The notes: generated by a model not told the origin, from the letters alone. A stretch of 64,000 nucleotides of DNA from Centropus unirufus (GCA_013397695.1 VYZI01000003.1:3211696-3275695); one strand, 5' to 3'; positions 22,863 through 36,879 are shown, counted from the stretch's first letter. Program-made: numbers and translations.

Positions 22863-25800
22863 TTTGAGTAAAAATGAGCTGGACTGTCTTCAGGGCAACC
22901 CTGAATACCTTTCCAGCTATTTACCTGTCTAGAATCAGTCATATGGGAAGCTGCAAAGATGTAAGATAATTACCCAAACCAGGGAAGGCAGTGACTGCTA
23001 CTACTCATGGTCTCAGGTGTTGCTTAAAGAAGTTGGACAATATTAGCCAGCAATACCTTGGTGGATGAATTGGGCAGGGAAGTATTAGTCTTTTATTTTC
23101 TGGGCAGTCAGGAAGACAACTATTAGTTTAAAGGGATCAATATTGGTATATGATGATGTCACACTAATGTTGCTTTGCAGATTAGGAGATTAAAGACAAG
23201 AGAAGAAGCATTCATTAAAAATACATTGAGAATCATATGAAACTGCCAAAGATAGAACAATATACTAAATTCAGGACCATTGATAGCTAGTTATCGATTT
23301 GAAAAATAGTGTATTTTCCCCATTATCAAATTTTCAGTGGTTCAACTTTCATCAAAGCTTAATGAGTGCAATATTTCAGTTTTGAAAATAAAATTGATTT
23401 CCATCTTCTGTATGAAAAAGTCTTATTAAATATAGAAGGGAAAAAGGCAGTGTTTCTTAATCACTCCCATAAATAATTTGTTTTTATTTTGTACTGTGAA
23501 ATTTCTTTTCATACACAGTAGACTTTATAGAAAGTACTAAGCCTACGTTTTAGTTCTGTCAGATTTCACATATATTTACTAGGGTATTGACAAAATTCTG
23601 TTTTCATTTACATTTAAGCTTCTCCACTGATTTTTATCAGGGCCTCATCTTAGCTTAGAGATAAATACTGATAAAATATTACAAAATGCCTCTGTTAACA
23701 AGTAAAATATAGTGAATTCAGAGTTCAACACATGATATCAATTCAAAAGATGTATGACTTCAGATGATTCGGTTGATTCAACTTCCTGTGTACCGAAATG
23801 ATAACATTTGCATAAAATGGAACATGAAGAGGTTTTAGAGATATGATCTTTTTCTATTATTTTCCTGGGATTTTAACTTTCGAGTTTGTTATGGCTAGAG
23901 CTTTCTTCAAAGTGTGTCCCACAAACTACGTTTATATTCTTCTTCCTGTGTCAAATTTTGACCAAAATTTATTTTGGAGGTGCCTGGAAAAGTCTTCACA
24001 TGGTTAACTATTAATAAATCTAAAGGGAACTAATTTTGGTAGAAGAGCAAATTTAAACTATGGTATTGTACCTAACACTTCCAGGCTGAGCCAATCGCCA
24101 GCTTGGGGACGTTCTAAAATGCAGCTCTCTATAGCATACAATGTTTCGGGGTGTTTGTAGGAAAGTGAGAGCAATAGAATGCAGTATACTTCTTCAATAG
24201 CTGCATATTTTGTTGCACAGCAGCAACATATGCAGAGGTTGTATTTTAATTATAAGATTTTAAACTTATGCACTAACATGAACAACAGCTGTCAGAAATA
24301 AGCTTAGGTAACTTAAAAGAAATCATTGAAAAAGGCATATTTTGGCAAGGTGACTGATAAAGAATGTCAAAAAGGAAAATGAGAGACAAGGTTCAGTATT
24401 TATTATTCTGGTAAAATATATAAATCATTGGTCCACAATTCATTTTTAGAAAGCTACAGTGAAAAGAACTACAGTGAAAGAATAAATATCCGGACCAAAA
24501 ATGTATTAATCACAACACAGTAAATCTTTTTAATGTAACAGATTGATATTGTTGCAAGACCATCAAATCTATTCACAACACCACAATATCGTTTTGAATA
24601 AAATACATGTTTAATCTCTGATTCTGCCTAGTTGTAAAATGAGTTGTAAAATTACCCATATGCAGATACATTTTTTTTTCTACAAGGAGGATACAGTTCA
24701 CTTATGGTATAAAGGTATTGCCCCAAAGGGTTATATTTCAAGTATCTCTGGCACCGCTTCAAATGACACAGTTGTAAACTGGGTAGAGAACAGTGAAATG
24801 TTATCCTATGCTAAGCAATTCTCTTGAGTCTTTCATGTTCGATTATGTAATAATTACTGAAAACGACCACCTCTTTCCCCTGTCCCTCTTAAAGGAGGCT
24901 GCTCACAAACCCCATTGTTTTTATTTGGGATCTGTCTTATGGTAGAGGTCATGCACAAGTGTTCAGGCAAGCTGCCATACTCAGATAAAGGTTGGAGTAA
25001 TGGCTTGAGATTACCCTGACAATGAAGACACCAAAACCGCTATTTTCAAATAACTGCTTTGAAGACTTAATTCAGTCATCAAAAGCAGAATAATTATGGC
25101 CAAAAGTAGGGTAAGTTGGCTTGGTAGAACACCTTGCTTCTCACCTTGATTTTTTTTCAGTTCCTGTTGTGGTTGCAGTATGTTTCAGAGGTGATGCAGC
25201 TCTACTGCACTGCAGTACAGTATCAGACCTTGTTGCAGGCTGCAAGCCACTCACCTGAACTTTCCTCATTTGTAAAGGTTTTAGAAAATTAACTTGGGCA
25301 GCAGACACATGGTTCAAGTTGGGGCAATGCCAGTTAAAAGGCACTCTTCTTGTTTTTCTGATCACATAACTTAAGAAGAAATCAATCATGGATGTGAGCT
25401 CCCTCTCTTCCTCTGAAAAATGATGCTTGACGATGACAGGATTTTTGTAGGACAACAAAGAGAAGCTGTCACTGATGATGTCTAATTTGTGCATTCTGTA
25501 GGAGACTAGACTCCTTTGACTTTCATGATAAATTTCATCCATATGTCACCCTAATTTTTAAAGGAAAGTTTAAAAAACAGTCTTAAATAACCACTGTGGA
25601 AGTACTGGGAAATTTTTATGGCTATAATGCTCCTGAATAAGATATATAAATACAATTAGATATAACAAAGAGTGTACTAATGGATAAACAATGTACTACA
25701 TCGTGATGGGCTTTATCTATTTTTATTATAAATATTTTTATTTAAAAACCCCAGATTCATAAACAGAGGCACAGGATTTTTTTGTTTTATATACGTGAGG

Positions 25801-28416
25801 GTTATGGGAATAGTTTAACAAAAACAGTACTGGAGCTGTGCGGAGGATGAAAACAGAGTCTAGTAACCCAAATGTAGTTGTCAAAAAATATATTGCCTTT
25901 TCCTATTATTTCTAATTGTATTTACTTTCACTTTACAAAAGCAGTCTGAAAATAACTTAATAGAATACTTAAAGTCCTACAGTGGATTAATCAAGACCAT
26001 ATTTAAGAGATATCGTTTAGCAGTTTGCAGCATGTGAATTAAAAGGGCCTGTGTTCTGGAGGAGAACACATAAACATAGCTTTCATAGTTATTATATTTG
26101 GAACATTCAACTTCTGGAGACAGTCTATGGAAGGAAAACGGGATTCAATTTTTAATTTTAGTACACCCTGTCATTCTTCTCCCTCTATATTAAAAACTCT
26201 TACCACCATGAACTGATTTCTGCCTGATTTTCTCTTTAAGAAAATTCTGTAAATTTGTGATTTTTATTGTTCCCATTTCAGTGTTTCCTAGTTTCCCCAT
26301 TTTTCCTTTTTTTTCTTTTTTAATGGAATTTACATCTGAGTCAGTTTGTATTTGCCTGACTTACTCTCTGACCTTTAAACAAGTTTAGTGTTTAGAGAAA
26401 GCTCTTTTCTTCTCAGAGGCATTCTCTCTAGAGTTGTCTGCTGATCTGTTGGACTTTGGGTAACAATTTGAAAATCTGCCTAAATAGAGGACCTTCACAC
26501 TTTTGGTCCTGGATGTCCTTCAGCCAACTGATTTACTAAGTGATTTGCCCAGGCTACTCTCAAAGTCAATATCAACACCAATATGTGTGACACCTGCTAT
26601 CCTTGTGGTCAGATGGCCACAAGTCCCGCTGTAAGTCTCCTGAGAATACTGGTGTGGGGATTAATTAATTAATCAAACGGGGTGCCTTGTACTACTTTTT
26701 AATATCCTTTCAATTTATATGGTAAACATATGTACATACTAAATGATTACACTCTGTGACCTACCAAGTATTTGATCCATTTTTAATTAACTGAGTGCTG
26801 ATGTCTGTGTCATTTTGAACTAATAATGTACATAAGAGATATTATTCCCGATAAATAAACACAAATCTGTTCATTTTCTTTCAGTTCCATTCTCCTTGCT
26901 TTTTTTTTTCCCCCTAGGTATTCATTATTCTCTTGTCTCAGGACAGAAAACAAATATGCCTTAACTAAGCTTAGCATAGAAAATAGTCTTGTTCAATTCA
27001 GATGAGAATTTTCTTCAATTACTTTAGAAAATATAAAAAAGTGACATGACATTTGTTGTGCAAGTAGATGTAAATAGAAGCTCTGTGCCTTTGAGACTGC
27101 CAGTTGCTCAAATGAAAGAAAAACTGCTGAAATGTCTGCATGCTTTAGGATAGGTTTAATGGACACATAAAAATCCATCTTAATGTTCAGTGCAGAAGTT
27201 ACAGATGCCTTGGAATATTTGCAATTTTTGCAACTTCTTCTTAAAATCTGCATTAACCTTTTTGGAATTGATACATCTAACAAATCCTGTAAATTCTCTG
27301 CCCGTACCTTGCTTGTTGATTTGTTGGTCTCCTTTCCTGTTAGGTCTTATTTTCTTACCCTTTCAAGTGAGACAAAATTTTGTGATATACTATGGAAATG
27401 GTATAGCAATAACTTCTCTAGGTTGAAGAGGACTCATTATCTGCCTATTTTGCTCAACATTTATCCTCAGAATTTATAGTATAAAATTATTTATAGTGTG
27501 TTTTTATGTAAAATCCTTGTATCCCTAGAACTAAATTAATTAGAATAGTTTATTAACAAATATAAAATTCAATAATAAAAATAAAAGTTGCTGAGTGAGT
27601 GTAAACCCAAAATACACTTGCTCAGGACTAACATAATCAATGTTTATGGTCATATTCCAGGTTATCAGGAAAACTTTCTGTTCAAAAAGATATGTGATTT
27701 TTTTTTTTTTCTGAGTTCCTGTGAAGAAATTGGTGGAACAGACTTTCTTTTTCTTTTTTTCCTCTAATGCTTGTTGAAAACAAACTATTAAAATTTCATG
27801 CAACAGCTTGGGAGCTTCACCTATAAGTAGTCAGGGCATTCTGAGGCTCTGTAATTTCTGACAAAGTTGTAAAAGCTCTTCAAAAGTGTATTTCAGTCAA
27901 TTAAACATATATATTTGTTGTATATTGGATCATATATTCTACATAAAAAACCCCATAAAACGAGAGTGGCAAAATGAGTATAAAGGGACTTAAGAAATTG
28001 GGAAGGTAGAAATCATTTGAAAGCTGAGCCTGCTATTAGACTTAGTAATAAATCCATCTTTATTTCTACAATGTTTTTAACTGATAAACAATATTGGTTT
28101 CAGGACCTTCACAGCATCATTTCGTTCCTGATCAATACCAAAAAACATTTTATATCTGTATCAATAGATACAGATAGATACAGTATTTCATACTGAAATT
28201 TAAATAAAATGTCATGTATTATATTTTGATTATGATAACAGATTGGAGCCCCACTCATGTCTGAGTAGGTTTTCTATAAACCCAGAACAAAAAGGATGAC
28301 CAAGACCATGTTAAAGATGCAAAACTCTAGAGAAATATTTTTGGACTTCTGAATGAATGTGAATTATTTTAAGAACGCATAAAGATGACACTAATGCTTC
28401 AGTTTTCAAGTACAAC
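22863..28416. other. AT-rich stretch between two same-family LTRs
   Basis: The two flanking LTRs are in the same orientation 5.5 kb apart, which is a proviral spacing. The sequence between shows no primer-binding site next to the left LTR, no polypurine tract before the right one and no gag, protease, pol or env homology. It is ordinary AT-rich DNA. One minus-strand frame of 133 codons with an ATG (25141-25542) has no recognisable domain and is probably chance. Confidence 0.55.
28153..28176. repeat. Perfect 10-bp inverted repeat in a GATA/ATAC-rich spot
   Basis: TATCTGTATC and GATACAGATA are separated by AATA, and another GATACAGTAT follows. It is small and could arise from expansion of a GATACA-like word. 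Confidence 0.7.
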
Positions 28417-29017
28417 TATACTAGGTCAGGCTGGGATGGAGTTAGTTTTCTTCATACCAGCCTATATGGTGCTGTGTTTTGAATTTTTATTTCTGAATAA
28501 AATAATATTAATACACACAAGGGTTGTGGCTGTCGCTGAGTTGTGCTTGCACAATACTATCAATAGTCAATACTATCTTTTCCCACCCTTTTCTTGATGA
28601 GTTGGCAAGAGGATGGGAAGGAGCATAGCCAGGACAGCTGACCACCAATGACCAAATATATATTCCATACCATATGTTGTAATAAAAAATACATGAAATA
28701 AAAATTCACTGAAAGGAGGATGAAGCAGGAACATTCAGGGGTTATGGTCTTTGATTTACCAAGCAACCATTACAGATGATGAGACCCTGCTTTCTTGGAG
28801 ATAGTCAAGCATCAGGTCTTACAATGGAAAATAGTTAACGAATTCCTAGTTTTTGTTTTGCTTGTGCACACAGCTTTCATTCACCTGTTAAACTGTCTTT
28901 ATCTCAACCCATGAATTTTCTTACTTTTGACCTTCCATTCTCTCCTGTATCCTACTGAGGAGAAAGAACAAACAGCCTGTTGAGTCCTTAGCTGCAAACT
29001 GAACTTAGCCTACTACA
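28417..29017 (+). mobile_element. ERV solo LTR, same family as the 22.3 kb copy, more decayed
   Basis: GGCTGGGATGGAGTTAGTTTTC opens the copy. CCAGGACAGCTGACC, ATATATTCCATACCAT, TTAAACTGTCTTTATCTCAACCCATGA, CTTCCATTCTCTCCTG and the final AGTCCTTAGCTGCAAACTG are its later blocks, in the same order as in the copy at 22296. The middle (28480-28600) is heavily altered and AT-enriched. The orientation is plus. No internal viral sequence adjoins it. Confidence 0.82.
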
Positions 29018-32000
29018 ATAACCTAATAAATTTAAATGAATGAAGTTGTAATAGTGTAATTATCAACTCAGTCATGCCCAGGCAGAGGTCACCTTCTTTC
29101 TTCCCTGAACAGACTAATAATATAAACTCACTTACAATTAACATAAAAATGTATCACCAACTGTTGACAGAGATCTGCAATGGCAATTATAACTGCAAGT
29201 AAGATTGCTTATTTCCCATTCTGAGCTGAGCTAAAATATATTTTTCAAGTTAAATTTACTTTTCTGATATCTTTTCAATGAAGTACATGACAGGTATTTT
29301 CTTCATCATTTGATTTTTGCTGTCATTTTCACATTTTCAAATACCTTGCCTATTACATTTTTTTTTCTTTGTTGCTTACTAATTTTAGCAGAGATTTTAC
29401 TCCTTTTGTGTAGAAATCCAACTAAGTAGGCAGTGGAAAGGAAAACTGAAATAAAGTTATCCACTAAAAAAAAAGAGAAAAACCAGATTTGGCAGCCTGA
29501 AGTATTTGGCTGCAACAGTTTCTTATACAGGATTTGGTATACAACTTCTGTTTGTTGATATTGCAGGGTTGGTGAATTGTATTTGCAAAGTTTTCCATAG
29601 CAGGCTTGCTGGAACACAAGCATGGATAGCTTATCATAAAGAATTTATACTGAGGTGTTAGAAGTGATTTGAGAATCCCCTTAAAAGAAATAGCCTTAAT
29701 CATCCAGAATAACATTGTATTAATTATTAATAGAGCTAATCAGTAGTCTGAAATTGCTCACATCAAATATTAATCATATGGGTAGAAAAATTCCTATTAT
29801 GTTTGACAGGCATACTACCCCTACTCTTCAATAGCTTTATAGTGTTATTTATCTGCAAAAGGAGATGAGAAACATTTCAATAGTTTTCTGTAAAAGGGTT
29901 CTTCAAAAGATTAACTTCAGAGATTGTGTTTAACTTACAAAATGTACTTATTATGTATCAGGCAATATTGCAGGAAATATTTTCTAAGCTGGAAGTTTTT
30001 TTGGGGAGTCTGGCAAAGTGGTGCCTACCAATTTTCATATGGCTGGACGTGAAATGGAGGGGAATGGTTGGTACTACCTTGGAGACAGATCTTTCCAAAC
30101 TCTCTTCTTAATTGTCACAGAGAAGAAAAATTCATAACTGCTGAGTAAAACAAAGAAATTTTTACTCTTGCTAGTTTCCATGAGAGGCAGTACTGGTAAA
30201 GGAATATAACTTGATCTCCACATGAGAGTTGGTAGATTTTTATCACTCTAATGAAATGTGAAATAATTTGCTGAAACTGAAACTTAACAGATAAGTTAGC
30301 AACATAAGACAGAAAATTTTTATGTGGCCATCAAAGATATGAAATAGTTTCATATCAACATTAGTATTTAAATATACAAAAAATTGCCTTGTGGCATGCT
30401 GGTAATAGCCATTTTAACATGTATAATTCTGCTTATGAATTATAAACATGTCATATATTAAATTGAAATTAACGATAGGTATTAAACTCTGAGTAACAGC
30501 TCTGGTTGTGGTTGCTTTATAGCTTAATTCTACAGCAGATAAATATTGTAATAATTATTATGTGCGTATTCTAATGGTTACTGAAATTAATAAGAGCATT
30601 TCAATTATTTTCAATGGCTTTTAGAACATGTAAGAATGTTGTATCTAACTATGTCTGTGCTCTATTTCATGATACTGCAAACCTGTTCAAGCATTTAGAG
30701 GATTAGATTTTAAATGCAGGGACACAAAAAAAAATGGTTGGAGAAAAAATATTATGGCTAGCACACTTTCCTAATTTGCAGATATCTAAAACTTTCAAGT
30801 TTTTTTTTGTTCAACAAAGCACACACTGGAAAAAGTGGAGCAAGTGAATACAGAAAAACAGGTAATTAAATTGGAATCTACATATTTCTAGGATTCATAA
30901 TTTTGTTTGTTATATCTTTTGTTATATCACTACATGGAGAAAAGTAAATTAAGGTATACTATTGAACATCAGGTATACTATTGAAGGTGTACTATAGGAG
31001 ATCTAAATTTGAAAAGTTCTCATCGGTTCTATGATATTTTAAAACAAGAGCTTTGGCAGTTCTCATTGTAGAAATAAAAAATACTCCTGACCTAATTAAA
31101 AAAATGGTAAGATTTATGTTTAAACTGAGTTTACAAATGTGAATAGTATTAATATTGATTACATTCTGTAAATAAAGTGCTATCAATAACATGGTATTTT
31201 GTTTGTGTTTAGTTTTAATAGATCTGTTCCTTGTAATCCTGACTGGATAAGCTTCAGTAAATATATTTATATATGTAATAAAAGTAAATTTCTCCACTTT
31301 AATTATTCTGTTCTTCCAGAAGCTGAAAGTAGTTCTCAACTTAAAGGAAATTATTAACCCAAATATAAGGTAACTTTGAATCTAAAGTGGTCCAGGGTAC
31401 CACGATTTGTGTGACCCCTGTGGGAAAGGTTGTGTGGCCTGTGCATGAAGGGAGAAAAATTGAGCTGCAGTGGTTAGGAATTGGCAAGCAGTCATTTATA
31501 AGGACCTGAACAAATAATCAGAAGAGGAAAGAAATGGAGCAGTAGCTTCTTATCACCTTCCCCTGTTTTCCTCTTCTTTTGTTTACGTGTCTATTCATAA
31601 ATAAAGCACACCAGGAGTTTATATGAATAATTCATGAAAGGTGATCTGTATATCACTGTATTTGTATTCCAAGTAATCATATACAAGTATGAATGAATTT
31701 CTACAGCTGTTACCTATGTGTTGTGTCTGTACAATCAAATTCCATGATCAGAGAAAAACTGGAGCAATTATGTAAATCATGCTGAGAAAAATGATTGTAA
31801 AAATGAAAAAAAAATTCTCAGTAGCAACTGAGAATCCGAGGTAGGATTAAAAAAGTACCTGTCAGCCACTCATAAGTAACTATTGTAGAGCATTGTAAAT
31901 GTTTTGTCAACTTTAAGACAGCACTGAAACAGCAAGTCGAAGCTAGAAAAATAACTTTTTCTCTAAGTGCAAGAGCAAAAATTCTTGGCTTTAAAGGCAA

Positions 32001-33143
32001 AAGCAGCAATTCAGATTAACACAGACAGTGTTTACTCACTAGAATTTAGAGTATCGTTGCAAACAGTTAGCAAGAAATGTCTTGTTGGTTCTTCCTTTCA
32101 TGAGAAATGTCAGTTCCACCCCTGACTGGTCTGTTGAGATTTTCGTACTATTTCAAATTTGCACCCGAACAGAAAAGAGGGACTGGTACAGCTTTGGTCT
32201 AAACAAACACTACTCTATAGCCAACATGGTGACATCCAAGAGCCTTTTCTTTATCACTTTCTATTATGCGGAGAGCAGAAATATGCCACTGGTGCCTTTG
32301 TAAAACATCTGAAGAAGTATGTCTAGTGAAGAGCAGAACATTTTCCATATGGTACTCTATCAGCTAGGCTACTTACACACACCAGGAGTTATTAAAGATG
32401 ATCTAACAGCTGAACTGAAAAAAGTTTAGAACAAAAGCACAATATTTTAATGAATAATTTTTCTGACCATTTTATACAAATACTAAATTGGAAACTAGAC
32501 TTGCAAATTGAAGGCACATCTCTAAAATGTGTCCTCAGAAGCCTCAAGCACTATTGGCCCCATGCAATAAGACATTTTTCAGATGACAAAAAATCAAATA
32601 CATGTTAAGTTGGTAAATGTAGCCCATGAACAAAGTTCTGAGTGTCTTGTGAACATCTAGCGTGGACTCCAGTAACCCAGTGTAGCTGGCGGAGAGGCAT
32701 TAACTCAGTCTCTGAGAGTTGCTAATGTTGGAGAACAAGATGGGACAAGACCCAGATGTAACCCAGCCCAAGCAACAAGTGATTGGTAGAGGCTTTTTGG
32801 GAAAGAGATATACACACTAAATGAAACGAGAATTCTTCCACACCAAACAATTTGTCTTTTATAAGACCTTTTCTGTCTAAGGCAAACATTCTAAATATGC
32901 CTGTCTTAAGCCAATGATGTTCTCTTATTAGGTCTAGGCACTTTATAATGTTAATTTAAATAAATAGTATGATACAGTGGAAAATTCAAAGAAACAAAAT
33001 GATTATAATGCTAAGAGTTTGTAATATATTCTAGAGGATTTCCAAATAGTGCTTGAGTCACTGTCTACTTAATATAAATGACTGTAAAAGCTGAAAATCA
33101 GCTGTTGTAGCTGAACATGGCCATCCAATTTTACCACCTGCTC

Positions 33144-33563
33144 CTAGGCTGCCTTCTGTGGTACTTCAATAGTTGTATTGTTTCTAGGCTGCTTCAGTTT
33201 TCTTACTGGGTTAGTCAGCTCCCATGCCTCTTGGTTCTTGCAGCTTTGCCATTTTATCTGGTTGCTCTTCAACCTGTACCAGCTGTCTAGGTTCCAGTGG
33301 GGATAGGAGTCCAAGCAAGAGAACAGTACCTCAGCAGTATATGATTTGTTTTGACATAGCTCAGAGAAGAAGAGTCTATGCATGCAAGAATACCAGGAAC
33401 TGCAGGCATATGTAAATACCTCCTCCTCACCTGGATTGTTCTCTGAAGAAATCTGCAGACAATCTGGATGGTTATCTACTGTAAATGATATCCCAAAAGA
33501 GGAATAAATTTTGCCAAATTGGAAAAATACCTTTTCTACACTCAAAAAGCAGAAAACTTTCAA
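33144..33563 (-). other. Unidentified open frame, possible pseudogene fragment
   Basis: The frame is open for 139 codons (and to an upstream stop at 33591-33593), but the first codon is TTG. The first ATG is about residue 61, at the M of YSCMHRLFF. The translation has seven cysteines and five tryptophans, a composition less like random AT-rich DNA than other frames here, and an EEEVFTYACSSWYSC stretch that looks protein-like. I do not recognise the family. It could be an exon-like relic, a retrocopy fragment or chance. No splice sites, promoter or poly(A) tail support a living gene. Confidence 0.15.
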
Positions 33564-34834
33564 TGAGGAACTACAACCAGGTGTTCTACATTAACTGAGA
33601 GTACCTTAAGCATCGGGCTGTAGAAACATTTGAACATCATCCCTCTGGCCACAACAACCGTTAATATAATTTACAGCAAATAGGATGGCTGAAGAAGGTG
33701 TGACTATCAGGGAATCTGCTTAAATATTCTGGATTCTGAGGGTGAAGTGCTATTTGGGATTTGGAGCCTTTAGTTCCTAAATCTTGTATTTGAAACAAAA
33801 AACCCAAAACAATATGAAACAAACCCAAACAAGTCCTGGACAGTAAAGAATATTTTATACCACAGAAGAGTGCTCTAACCACTGAACAGATATTAGTTCC
33901 TCTTAGTTGTGCTCTCATTTCTTAACTGTCCTATTTAGTGAGGAAAACAAGACTTTTAAAGGCAAAGCACACTACTTAATAAATAAATATTTTATGTGGC
34001 ATAATAACATAAACTTTAAGAAGGGAAAAGCATTTTGACTTACTCAGTGTTTTAATACAGAGGGTTTTAAGCAGAAAATCACACCCAAACTCTGTGAAAA
34101 GAAAGACCCCAGAAAATGTAAACTTTTTTTTACTTAAATCATTACAAGAAAAATAACAAATAATTAGTAGTGATCCATCACAAGGTAACAGTAACAACTC
34201 ATAAAGGTAAAGTGTCTATTCATTACCATAAGAGAGTATTTTAAGCCATTGGGCAAGCAAATTACCTCACCCCAAAAAGTGGAGTCTGGCTCCAGCATCT
34301 CACTACGCCTCCACTCTCCCTAGCATGTGGCCAAGGTCCCAGGAGAGGAGAGCGGGAAGCAGGCATTTATTCCCTATCCTTAAGCTTAGGTGCTGTGGAA
34401 ACAAAACATTCCTGTCCAGCTGCTCCCTCTTTAACCCAGCACAATTCTACTGATAATGTAACAGTTCCTCACACTCTTACGTGCAGCACAACTCTACTGA
34501 GGATGGTTTTGTAGAAAGTTACAGGCTGAGCAATGCACATAGCAATGGAATACAAATCACCCATGGGCCATACTTATAATTTCAGGCCTAGCGACCAGGG
34601 TCCATCACTTCACACAGATATTGGAGATTTTGTGGGTTTTAGAAATTTGATGATATAGGAAAAAATCAGTTCTTCTTGCATTTCTGTTTTTGTGGATCGA
34701 CTGGCTAGTATTGCTAGTAATAAACCTCTTTGTCCTTTCAGAACATGATATCTTAATTTTTAATCCTGGTACTAAAAATTGGATTCACAGCAGACCACAC
34801 TTGCTTTCTCCTATACAAGTCAATGGACTGAGTA

Positions 34835-35045
34835 CTTAATTAATTCATTAGTAGCTTCTATCTGACTTATTTCATAACTTAATTTTCTGCTAGCTTAATT
34901 AATCTATTCTTTAATGGCTTGTCTACTAATCTGATTCATTGCTGGACTAATTATAAGTCACTTTACCTACTGGTCTAATTTTCTTCTAGTAAGAATATTG
35001 TTAATTCATTTTTTAACCATGTAATTTGTAATTCACTACTAAATT
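34835..35045. repeat. Degenerate AT-rich repeat
   Basis: Words of the type TTAATTAATTCATT, GCTTAATTAATCTATT and TCTAATTTTCTTCTAG recur with CTACTGG, CTGCTAG or CTACTAA between them. This suggests an old tandem array with a period of a few tens of bases. The copies are too diverged to fix a period by eye. Confidence 0.35.
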
Positions 35046-36513
35046 ATTTCCTAGCTTTTACCCCACCAAATCGAACTTCAAACTCCCTGGAATATCAACA
35101 AAATATTAAAGACCACTTATATAGAACTCTATTCACACTTTTCAGAATTTAGAAACATAGTTAAATAGGACACTAAAGAAACCTTGGGGAGTGAAGAATG
35201 TTTTACCCTCCTGACAACACAATGAAACTCCTATAATAATTTGGTAGGCTCTGTACAAACACTACCTATCACTGTTTAACATGTGCTGCCCTGCAAATGT
35301 GGACTGTATGAACTGAAGTCACAAGTCCTAACCAGGTCTGAGGCTTCAGGTGCCCCACTGCCGGCCTAGTTTATGCTCAATACAGAGAGACAATCAAATT
35401 TTCATAGTAAATGCTGAGAGATCTAATTTATTTTTTAAACCAAAAAGGAATGAAAATACATAATAATTCCTACAAAGACTGCCTTTGTATTTCAGCAGTG
35501 CAGAATCTAGACATCTTTCCTTATCATGCAGCCTACATTTTCTGCAGATTGGGTTGAAAACTCCTTGTTTATTCACCATTGTCAGTAGAGAAAAAAATAT
35601 TATCACCCTCTTTCTGGCATTTTACATGGTTTACTGCTTATCATATTTACACTCAACTGTCTTTCCTAAGAATAAAGGAACCAGCAGCTTTAATCTTTAT
35701 TTGCAGGAAGATCATAATTTCTAAACCTTTAGCATTTTTCTTATTTCCTGTGCATTCTTTCCAGCTTGCTATTATCATTTCTAACATTTTTTCTATAAAA
35801 ATTTTACTTCAGCCTGGGCTTCACCAGCGCTAAATGAACTAGATAAGTCTTTTCAGAGTGAAAGTTATCCTTTCGGAAAATGAATGGTACTTCTACATTT
35901 AGTTTGTGATCCAATATAATTCTCTAAATATATTAAACTGCAGCCTAACCTTTTATTTAACTTTCTTTTGTTCTTTTTTTTTGTGCATTCTTCATCTGTA
36001 TTTGGGAATAACGCATCAGTGTAATTCTTACATTTCTCTTTACTGAATTGCATCTAACTGGATCCAAACCATCTCTTCAGTTTATTAAGATAATTTTGAA
36101 TGTTGATTGCTTCATCCAGATCCTTTGCACTCTGTCCCTGAAGAATTTACAGCCTTCTTACTCTTTCATGATGCAAGTCATTAATGAATACACAAACAGG
36201 TCAAAGACAGACCTCTATGGGATGTCATGTTCAGCAAACTCAAAGTCTGGTGATAACTAATAAAAAAAAATCTTTGACTGTAATTTTCAGCTGTACACTG
36301 CTTCCATCAAAATCAAATTTCTTAGTTTTTTTTTGAGATTATTGCACAGCAGTCATTAAAGTTCTGGTTTTACTATATCTACAGTTTTCCCCTTTAGCTA
36401 TTGTGGCAGTTATCTTGGCCCAAGGAAAAAAAAACAGACTTATTTACAATACATAGATTTATAACTCCAGGTTGTTTTTGTATAGCATCTCAGCCTTCAG
36501 ACTATTTGCAGAC

Positions 36514-36877
36514 TCATAGAATCATAGAATCACCTGGTTGGAAAATACCTTGGAGATAATCGAGTCCAATCATACCTATCTACCACTAAACCATATCCTT
36601 AAGTACCTCATCTATCCATCTTTAAATAACTCTATGAATGGTGACTCCCTAGGCAGCCTGTTCCAGTGCCTGATGACCCTTGTGGTGGAAAATCTTTGAC
36701 TAATGTCCATCCTGAACGTCCCCTGGTGCAGCTTCAGGCCATTCCTCCTTGTTCTATAACCTTTCACTTGGAAGAAGAGACCAGCAACCACCTCTCCACA
36801 ACCTCCTTTCAGGTAGTTGTAGGCAGTGATAAGGTCTCCCCTCAGCCTCCTCTTCTCCAGGCTAAACAGCCCCAGTT
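36514..36877 (-). mobile_element. CR1 LINE 3' fragment, left arm of an inverted pair
   Basis: TCATAGAATCATAGAATCAC is the reverse of the CR1 3' terminus. The GGTTGGAAAATACCTTGGAG block, the GGCAGCCTGTTCCAGTGCC block, GTCCCCTGGTGCAGCTTCAGG, AAGGTCTCCCCTCAGCCTCC and CTCCAGGCTAAACAGCCCC follow in CR1 order. It is 5'-truncated at about 36877, where the oppositely oriented CR1 begins. It is about 360 bp long. Confidence 0.93.
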
Positions 36878-36879
36878 AA

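Larger units (their letters stand above)
29018..36513. other. AT-rich non-coding stretch
   Basis: No named repeat was found. Two spots differ from the background. Bases 33140-33590 hold a minus-strand open frame, given separately. Bases 34260-34460 are richer in G and C, unlike the surroundings, and could be part of an old LTR, but I could not assign it. A degenerate AT-rich repeat at 34835-35045 is also given separately. Confidence 0.5.

Noticed and set aside
25141..25542. 133-codon minus-strand frame with an ATG, considered as a gene
   Set aside because: No domain, no homolog that I recognise, no splice or promoter context. A frame of this size is plausible by chance when both strands of 64 kb are searched.
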